A DNA stretch of 64,000 nucleotides from Dipteronia dyeriana (taxonomy: Eukaryota; Streptophyta; Magnoliopsida; Sapindales; Sapindaceae), in assembly GCA_032871835.1 (NCBI GenBank), contig CM065298.1, forward strand, positions 8,357,596-8,421,595. Reading direction: 5' to 3'. Below are positions 56,832 through 64,000 of the stretch, in pieces (positions within the stretch are counted from its first letter, which is position 1; each line of letters begins with the position of its first letter). Made by a program: the position numbers and the translations under genes. The notes below the pieces were generated by a model that saw nothing but the letters and a program-made list of their open reading frames with translations, ran no database searches and was not told the origin of the DNA.

Positions 56832-59717
56832 ATGGAGCCTTCATCTCTCCTTCGTCTTTGTAATATAGCTCTTGATGCTCTAAATCGTGGGGATTATCAG
56901 TTAGTTTCCTGTGTTCGAAGATTGTTGGGGGAAACTCCCCCTGGTGAACCTTCATTTTTAGAAGTCGACGTTTCTGAGCTTTACCCTGATGTCATTTTTA
57001 ATCCTATAACCAGTTCTGATTCATCTGATACTTCATCTAGTTCTGATTCTGATGTTTCTGACCAGAGGGTATCTTTTCGAAAGATGGGTAAACATCAAAG
57101 CAGAAGTTAGGTACACAAGCAGGGCTCGAGCAACATTCAGATCAGGGAACAGGATGTTAACGAGAATGATGTTGATGAGGTGTCCAGGGTGTCTCGTCTT
57201 TCATTTTCTGATGCTCGTCTGAGTGGTTTTGATACTGAACCGAATGTGGTCGGGCCAACTGAAATAGAAAAATACCACTCCCGATTCGACCTGCCTGACT
57301 CGGTCACTCTGGTTCCTGCGGGGGATAGAGCCGTATGGAATCCTCCTAAAGGTATGGTCATGATTTATGGATCAATGCTATGCTGTGGTGTAACACTTCC
57401 CTTTCAGCCATTTATTGTCTGGTTTTTGGCTGAAGCAGGGATAGCCCCAGCTTAGTTGGCCCCGAATAGTTATAAAGTCTTGATGTGCATGTGGCATATG
57501 TTCAATAGAGTGAATCTTTCACCGCCTTCCCCAAATGAAATCAGGCATTTCTTTACGCTGAGGCAGGTTAGCAAGACGGGGACCTATTTTCTTACACCTA
57601 CTCCATCGGACGGCTGGGTCTCCAAAGAAGCAAAGGTGAATCGGCAGGTCGACACCTCAGATGACCCAAAAAAGAAGGGTTTTGTATGGGGATTCTCTAT
57701 ATCCAACAAGTTCTGGAAGAACAGTTGGTTTTTCACTGGAAGGGCTCTCGGGCTCAACATCACTGTTGGATCTGGGGATTCCCGAACGGTGTTGAGTGTT
57801 CCCCATTTCTTCTGTTCCCCCAAAGTGTGGAACAAAAAAATAATTGATTATAGTGATTCTAAGATGAAGAGGCTGACTCGGGCAACTGTTCGTACTCAGG
57901 AGAAGATGAGCAAGAACTACCTTTTTAAAGATGAGGATTTGATAAAGCTCGGCTTCTTCAGACAGATTTTGGGCCATCGCAGGCGATGTAAGTGTCCGGA
58001 TGGCCTTTTTATTGTATTTTTCTGCTTTTTATTTTCTGACATGAATCTCTTTTTTTTTTTAAGTGTTCGATAAGGACGTCGTCATTGATCTTCAGGCTCG
58101 CCAGGTGAAGTCGATTCTACAGGCGAGTAGAAAATAAGCTTCCCGTCAGAGCGATGAAGGTATTGCTCCACCCGAGTCTAATGAGAAAACCGATGTTCAT
58201 CAGGGTGCTCAGCCTTCTACTCAGGATTCTGTTGGTCCAAGTGGCCAAAGTGAGCCAACTGACACCCAACTGCCTGATAATAGGAAGAGGCAATGTGAAG
58301 GCCCGGGTGAAGAGCCTGTTGGACGGTTTGAAACTGGTGATGGTGGTAACATCTTTACGGATCAAGTGCCTGTGGGCATCGACTTCTTCGAGTCTTTTTG
58401 AGACGATCTGTAGGAAGATTCTACTGCTAACCTTAACTTCCACCGTTCTTGGGGTGAGAAGCGAAAGGCAGTTAGTTCACCAACCAGTCCTCTTAAAGTT
58501 CCTCGGGTAGTCTCATTCATTAACTCCAGTGATGAAGATGTTACGGATGAGATTGCTCCGAGTGTTGGTGTTAGAGCATCAGTAGATGCGGCGGCCTCAG
58601 AACCGAACAAGGCTTCTTCTAACCCCGAGGCTGGGAATACAGAGGCTAAACCTTCGGGGGTGCCTTTAAATCCTTCTCCCCAGGATCTGCTACGGGAGAT
58701 CTCCTCCGATAGAGCTTTCATCCGGGAGGACCGCTGGAGCAGCTTTAGAGATGGTTCATTGTCCGAACATCTTCAAAACGTTTTCAACGGTGCATCTTAT
58801 GTAAGTTAAATCTGACTTCTTTATTGTTTTGCTTCTGCCAGATTTCTAAATATATTCCTTTACATATGGTGGCCAAATTTGTTAAGCTAATTCAGACGCA
58901 ACAACATCAAGCCGATCGAATAAGGCGTCTAGAGGCTCAGTTGAAGGCGCGTGAGGAAGGTCGTGCTCGAGCTGAGAAAGCTTATCAGCAGGAGGTCGGT
59001 CTTGTACAAATATTCGCCGACCATTGTCTGGTGAAACAGATTAAAGCCGAGGAGAAGGCATCTTTGGCAGAGGAGAAGGTTGCATCACTTCAAAATCTTC
59101 TATCTTATACTGAAGAATCCATGCTTAAAGCCGAGCAGGAGGCGGAGCAGTCCAGGTCGGCATATGACCAAAAAATTGAAGATCTGGAGCGCCAAGTGTT
59201 GACAGTTGAATCCCTATCCTGAGAGTCCAGGTTGGAACTTAAAGTCCAAGAGGTGGATCATTTTAAAAGATCCTCTACTTACGATGCCCTACTTCTTCAA
59301 GAATTTCAACCCGGGTTAGTTTCGGCCGGTGAATTTTGCAAAGTCAAGATTAGGGCGATTGAGAAGGCCCGAGCTAATTGGGAGCTGTCAATCAAACATC
59401 ACGTGGACCGGTCCTTGGAATCTCTTTGGATTCAGATGAAGGAATGGAGAGCATACTGCCGTAGTCAAGGCAAAGAGCCTCATCCCATGCATTTAGAGAT
59501 TCCGTTTGAGCATTCTCTCTCGACCTTTTATGCAAGTCAAGAGTCGGTTAAGGGTGTAGTCTTAGACGTCGGGCCAGTGCCGGGTGAGGATTACAGCCAG
59601 TGGATGGATGATACTGTCGATGATATCACTTGGCCGTCTAATGAGAGCCTGCTTCGTGAGTACGAGATGGTGCCAGATCCGAGTATTGGCAAAGGCTCGA
59701 AATCCTCGCAACCTTAA
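56832..59717 (+). pseudogene. Antisense gene of the second Tat element (aORF type), with introns
   Basis: Starts ATG at 56832 (MEPSSLLRLCNIALDALNRG). One frame runs through in-frame TAG at 57108 and 57453 to a splice donor GTAAGT at 57988. The conserved part resembles PF04195: YHSRFDLPDSVTLVPAGD, NPPKGMVMIYGSMLCCGV, LPFQPFIVWFLAEAGIAP and PNSYKVLMCMWHMFNRVN. After an AG at 58062-58063 the frame goes on (DKDVVIDLQARQVKSILQ) with three more stops, to a second GTAAGT at 58801; its acceptor is uncertain. The last exon is a coiled coil (RIRRLEAQLKAREEGRARAE) with a TGA at 59220, ending TAA at 59717. Role unknown; broken here by about six stops. Confidence 0.8.
57988..58063 (+). other. Probable intron 1 of the antisense gene
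   Basis: GTAAGTGTCC to a T-rich tract and AAG, 76 bp; removing it joins CGAT and TGTTCGAT in the same frame. The T1 copy has a GTGAGT donor at the end of the same conserved domain (50828). Confidence 0.7.
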
Positions 59718-59802
59718 TTTTGTAGAACTGTAGAAAATTCTGATTCTTTATTTTTTAATTGTAAAAAACCATTCTTTGAACTGTAACCATTCTTTTAGGA
59801 GC

Positions 59803-59808
59803 AATAAA
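59803..59808 (+). terminator. Poly(A) signal of the antisense gene
   Basis: AATAAA about 85 bp after the stop at 59717, preceded by T-rich sequence, as in a normal pol II 3' end. Confidence 0.55.
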
Positions 59809-59849
59809 ATTCTATTTTATTTTGAATTGAATGGTCTTGATCTATTTAT

Positions 59850-60250
59850 TGTTGATTGTTACCGAGTGCTGTATTAAACTGGCTGATGTTCGGGGAACTT
59901 AACCGAGTATCTTATTAAACCGGTTGTTACCCGAATGACTTCAATTACCCAGAGTCTTATTAAACTGGCTTCTTCGATGTTCGGGTAATTTAACCGAGTA
60001 TTTATTAAACCGGTTGTTACCCGAATGACTTCAATTGCCAAGTATCTTATTAAACTGGCTTCTTCGATGTTCGAGTAACTTTACCGAGTATCTTATTAAA
60101 CCGGTTGTTACCCGAATGACTTCAATTGCCAAGTATCTTATTAAACTGGCTTCTTCGATGTTCGGGTAACTTAACCGAGTATCTTATTAAACCGGTTGTT
60201 ACCCGAATGACTTCAACTGCCATGTATCTTATTAAACTGGCTTTTTATTA
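59850..60250. repeat. About 91-bp tandem repeats with two half-units
   Basis: TTAAACT of the unit recurs at 59874, 59960, 60050, 60141 and 60232. Each unit has one half with TTATTAAACTGGCTTCTTCG and one with TTATTAAACCGGTTGTTACC, about 45 bp each. It lies between the pol tail and the antisense gene, the same place as the 99-bp repeats of the other Tat element. Confidence 0.92.
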
Positions 60251-60829
60251 TTAATCGAGTCATCTTGAAACAGGCAAGTTTACACTTGTGTTTCATACCC
60301 GGTTGCTACCCGAACATTACATCAAGGCTCACCATGATCATATGTTCGAGTCCTTACGCAATACCAAGGACGTCTCCCCAGTTTTTATGCGCAAGGGTTT
60401 GCCAAATTGTTGAGCTCTTTTTAAAAAAAAATTACTTCAATTCACCCGAATTTCTCCCGATTACGTCCTGAGTATTTTTCCAGAGTCTGGTGCATCGGGT
60501 TTGCCTTTTTACGAAGGTCATTTTGACCATGCTCGACTGGCATGCTCTTACAAGCTTCTCTGCCCATTCGGGATTTGATGGTCCCCAGAATTCTATTTGC
60601 ATGTTCTTATTATCATGTTCTTCTTCCATATGTTCTTATTATCATATGCTTTCTTTTGAAAATCCGAACTACATGCTTTCCTTTCGGAAATTCTGAGTAG
60701 TTTTATTTATTATTGCAAAAAATCAACTAAGATTTAAATTCCAGTTTAATATTTATCCTGACTAATATTGTCCTGACTAGAAAAAGAATAAAATATTTAA
60801 TATAAATATATATTTTTTAAGGATAGAAA

Positions 60830-61000
60830 ATCTTCAGATATTGGGCATTGCATGGTCGGGGTAAAACCCCTCCATTAGGTCGAGCAATCCAATAAGCTCC
60901 ATGGCCGGCTATTCCCTCGATCTTGTATTCTTTAAGGGGATTGATGAGGTCTTGCTTGATTTTTCCTCCCAGGTTAGCCCCGATCTTGACCACCTTATCT
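60830..61000 (-). pseudogene. Pol C-terminal tail joined to the protease region
   Basis: On the minus strand the sequence reads DKVVKIGANLGGKIKQDL, then YKIEGIAGHGAYWIARPNGG and RPCNAQYLKIFYP with a stop. This matches the very end of Tat pol (compare HTWNVDHLRKFYP at 48080-48114). It follows the protease ORF within a few bases, with a frame change. RT, RNase H and the integrase core have been removed by an internal deletion with ends at about 61000. Confidence 0.82.
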
Positions 61001-61700
61001 GGTTCTTTTAATCACTTCAACTGGTTCTGCTTTGGATTTATTTGAGTCCTCCCTTGGATCCAACTTGAATGATAAGGATTCTTTACACTGATTTGGTTGC
61101 ATTATGGTGCACACCTGTTCAGCATCATTCTTGCCTTTGTATACTGACAGGTTTTCTCTTCTGGCCATCTCTTGGGATCCCTTGACTATCCCGACCCCCT
61201 GTTCTGTCGGGAACTTGATCATTAATGCATAAGTGGTGGTTACAGCCCTTGTTTTATTCAGGAATGGCCGACAAAATAATGAATTGTACGGCCAATTGTC
61301 TAAGTCAACTACCACGAAGTCGAGCAGGACAGTCCTCTGGCAAGGTGCTGTTCCAATCTTCACAGACAGTTTTACTATCCCGAGTGACCTGACTTCTATC
61401 CCTCCAAACCCCCTTAATGGAGTATGGAAAGGCTGTAAATCTTTTCGTTCTAGCCTTAGCTGGTCGTAGATGGCCACATTGAGTATGTCTGCTAAACTCC
61501 CATTATCTATTAAAATTCTCCGAACTTCCAGATGGCCAATCCGGGCACTTATAACCAAGGCGTCATTAGGCCAAACATCGACGCCATGGGAATTTGCCTC
61601 TGTAAAGAGTATCGGGTCCCATCCTTCCTTCACCCTTTTTGGGTCTGGCTCAACCGAGTTTACGTCAAAGTTATTCCTTGCTTCTATTGCTTCTCTGATT
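60995..61700 (-). pseudogene. Aspartic protease region (second Tat element)
   Basis: 212 open codons on the minus strand (61633-60995). The active site is RRILIDNGSLADIL, with the Asp kept and NGS in place of the usual S/G-GS. Other blocks are NDALVISARIGHLEV before it, and FHTPLRGFGGIEVRSLG, LLDFVVVDLDNWPYNSLF, CRPFLNKTRAVTTTYAL and MIKFPTEQGVGIVKGSQ after it, all typical of Tat protease regions. The reading runs to a Lys/Glu-rich linker, then to the pol tail. Open for its length, so protease could be made if gag were. Confidence 0.88.
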
Positions 61701-63462
61701 TCCTAAGTTCGTTCTCGATTGCTTTTTCCAGTAGAGGGTCCTCCGAAAATCATATGTATTACCTGATTTGGCCTCGGGACTGGGCCATTGATTTCATCCA
61801 GAGTGATCTACCTTAACTTCTTTCTTATTTTCTGATCTCTCATCTTTTTTCAAGATTACATCCCGCAAGTGCCCTTCCCGAATAAGAGTCTCTATGTAAT
61901 CTTTGAGCTGGAAACACTTTGAGGTCTCGTGATCGTTTTCCTTGTGAAATCTGCAATACTTGGTTGTATCTTTCCGGGAAAATTGAGACTGTCGTCGTGG
62001 TTCCTGTACCATGTTCTTCTCTTCTAGGATTTCTAGGATTTCTTCTTGTTTTTTTCGAAAAGGGGTATAATTGGTGTATCTGCCTCAGTACTTCTCTGTG
62101 GATTGTTCAGCATTTCGCCCATTGCCCCCGTCTTTGCTTTTCTCCTTACCGTTTTCTTTCTGTTTTTCCTTTTGATTTTGCCCCTTGGATTTGGTATCCT
62201 TCTGTTCGGGCTTTCCTCCGTGCATATAGCTCCCTCCTGTAGCTAACTCTTCCTCCTCGGCCAATGCGTATCCTCCCGCCATATCCATCATGTCAGCATA
62301 TCTGGTCAGTCGAGCTCTTCTCAAATCAAAAGATAGCCGTCCATTCTACAAATTATTGATGAATACAGTGATTATGGCTTCATCGTTTGCACTGTCAATC
62401 TTTGATACCGCTTGGCCGAATCTCCCTAGGTATTTCTTCAGTGACTTATCTTTCCATTGTTTTATCTGAGCAAGGTGAGCCACTGACTTCTTCCTGTGAA
62501 CGTTACTCAGGAATTGCCTTGAGAAGCTCCTGCTCAGTTCATTGAAACTTTTTATGCTTGTTGAAGGTAACCTCCCGAACCACCTCGACCCCTTGTCTCC
62601 CAGAGTTTGTGGGAAATTGAGACATAATAAGGGATCGCTGTGGGCATACTGGGCTATGGCGCTTTTATAGCGTCTCACGTGCTCTTTTGGATATGTATCT
62701 TTTTTTAATTGCTCCACATGCGGCATCCTGAATCTTTTTGGGAAAGGGGTCCGTAAAATTTCCCTGGTGAATGGACTATCAGAGTCATCGTCGGATAGAT
62801 CGTTATAGCCATAACGTCTGACCAGCGCTTCCATCTGACGCCTGTTATTCTCGACTTCTCGAGTTAGGCTCTGGATTGTAACATCTCTATTTCCCATCGG
62901 ACTTCCTCGACGATTAAACCGCTGGGTTATCGTCATTCTTTTCTCAGACTCTTCACTCTGGTGCTGGACCTCTCATGTGACTCCATGATGACGTTTGCGA
63001 TGGTGTTGATCACTGTCTTCTGATAATGACTGACCTCTACGCCGGTCGTATTTACGATGTCTCGCTCGTACTGTTTGATTGTGGTCCAGCCTCTGGTGAG
63101 GTTGTTCCTCTTTAGGTGTTTCCTGCCCAGCCGGGTTGGTTGGGGAAGAGTTCCTTCTGGTTTTCGGTATAATTATTCCTGGCTCAACCACCACCGAATG
63201 GAGCCTTACGGGTGGAGGATTGGGAGTATGTGCTCCTGCAGCCAGTAAATCAACCGTCTGTCACCAATTGCTGTAATACCTCTTGGAAACACAACGCCAG
63301 ATCTCTGTTGGTTGGAGAAACTTGCTGGATCCCTGCTAGGTGTGCAGGCTGGTTTTCTGTGTTTGCTGCTGGATCTCGTGACGTGTTGCCAATATGGAAA
63401 TAGCCTGGTGATTTTTGGTCATTCCCTGAACTACTTCTGTTTCCAGCTATTGCTTTTAACAA
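61701..63462 (-). pseudogene. Gag (second Tat element)
   Basis: Minus strand, in four open parts. 63462-63250 and 63194-62973 hold the variable, charged N-terminus. 62936-62346 is the capsid-type region (MTITQRFNRRGSPMGNRD start; FPKRFRMPHVEQLKKDTYP, YAHSDPLLCLNFPQTLGD, SFNELSRSFSRQFLSNVHR and KKYLGRFGQAVSKI). 62324-62085 is a Lys/Gly-rich linker. 62012-61794 has TKYCRFHKENDHETSKCFQL, a C-H-C nucleocapsid motif. A stop at 62346 after INNL, and shifts elsewhere, break the chain. It could act in trans only if those breaks were read through. Confidence 0.87.
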
Positions 63463-63479
63463 GGTCGGAGGTTCAACCC

Positions 63480-63500
63480 CCTCCTTCTAGCGCCAATTGT
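63480..63500 (-). promoter_or_regulatory. Primer binding site of the second Tat element
   Basis: Minus strand ATTGGCGCTAGAAGGAGG just inside the 5' LTR end. It differs from the TGGCGCCGTCTGTGGG site at 40635, so a different tRNA primer is likely. Confidence 0.65.
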
Positions 63501-64000
63501 TGTTGTCTATTTCTGGATCGTATCAGAAAAGCCAACAAGGATTGGATTTTGGCTATTAATTCAAAGAGAAAGAGATTCAGAGAGAGTAACGAATACACAA
63601 GTTTTACGTGGTAAAACTCCGATGATCTGAGAAACGTCCACGGGTGGTTGAAAGATCAACCAAGACAAAATCCACTATGAAAATATGATGTTTACAAGCT
63701 CTCGATCTCTCTTTCTTCTCTTGTATTTTTTTGTTGCTTGTTGTGTATGCTATATTGCCTATATATTTTTTGGACGTGATTATAGGTCTATTTATATGTT
63801 TATAGAACCCTAATCTGCTTTGTACAAGTAATACAAGATCTTTATATTTAATTGTGATTTTGGTTACTTATTTGAAGTACATTTGTCTTCTTTCCTGTTT
63901 CGGAGGCTAGTAATGAGATTAAATGCGATTCTAGTAGCATAGTCTGATTAGGACTTATTTCCTTATAAGAGTATAGACTTCTTGGAGAATCAGAAGTGTT
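63501..64000 (-). repeat. 5' LTR of the second Tat element, cut by the window end
   Basis: Matches 55536-56040 closely. It begins on the plus strand with TGTTGTCTATTTCTGG and is open at 64000. Confidence 0.92.

Larger units (their letters stand above)
55536..64000 (-). mobile_element. Non-autonomous Tat-lineage element, runs past the window end
   Basis: Minus strand. The 3' LTR is 55536-56337 and the 5' LTR starts at 63501 and continues past the window. Going down the minus strand: primer site, gag, protease, then directly the last about 60 codons of pol, about 91-bp repeats, an antisense gene (plus strand) and the purine tract TTTTAAGGGGGTAT. RT, both RNase H domains and nearly all integrase are missing. 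The second target duplication is outside the window, so insertion cannot be verified. The solo LTR at 28706-29594 is of this family. Confidence 0.92.

Noticed and set aside
57584..57977. Minus-strand ORFs of 83 and 106 codons
   Set aside because: They lie opposite the conserved domain of the antisense gene and show no motif.

Overview
The window is repeat-rich plant (eudicot-type) nuclear DNA. The evidence is long nested Ty3/gypsy LTR retrotransposons with tRNA-iMet-type primer sites, Tat-lineage elements with antisense genes, a plant L1-type LINE, a tRNA-derived SINE, and a GDSL lipase gene with five exons and GT-AG introns. No species can be named. I saw no bacterial, organellar or rRNA/tRNA genes. 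Only one host gene looks intact.

Layout. 1-1521 is a piece of LTR with a rearranged gypsy fragment inside it, a copy of part of 31486-33020. 1522-6800 is decayed LINE sequence: ORF1 on the minus strand, then two reverse-transcriptase fragments on the plus strand, the first split by a 2.1-kb solo LTR with GAAGC target duplications. 7174-9207 (minus) is a GDSL esterase/lipase gene with an open 381-codon frame. A SINE lies near 10040.

10206-38040 is one old gypsy element (target duplication AAAAT) holding most of the nest. Its 5' LTR took in a solo LTR of a second family (10873-20638), which then received a nearly complete element of the same family in the opposite direction (11130-19431, AAAGA). 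Its interior has decayed past recognition and holds another LTR-like block (about 25356-27540). Its 3' LTR took in a solo LTR (28706-29594, AGTAT) and a 5.5-kb rearranged element (31613-37122, TTTAC) whose gag-pol runs opposite to its own outer LTR ends.

38240-53407 is a 15.2-kb Tat-lineage element (CACGT) on the plus strand: gag, protease, RT, two RNase H domains, integrase, 99-bp tandem repeats and an antisense gene. A solo LTR (38495-39667, GGCTC) sits in its 5' LTR, and an LTR-like block (about 45218-47045) separates RNase H from integrase. 53413-55535 is intergenic with a receptor-kinase pseudogene. 55536 to the window end is a second Tat-lineage element on the minus strand. It has lost RT, RNase H and most of integrase, but keeps gag, protease, the last residues of pol, about 91-bp tandem repeats and an antisense gene with promoter-like, intron and poly(A) signals.

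Six insertions were placed by matching short target duplications, four of them also by a second, uninserted copy of the site. Most retroelement reading frames carry stops or frameshifts, so mobility today would depend on proteins made elsewhere. The best leads are the rearranged foldback element (31613-37122, partial copy at the window start) and the gene-like layout of the antisense ORFs in both Tat elements.
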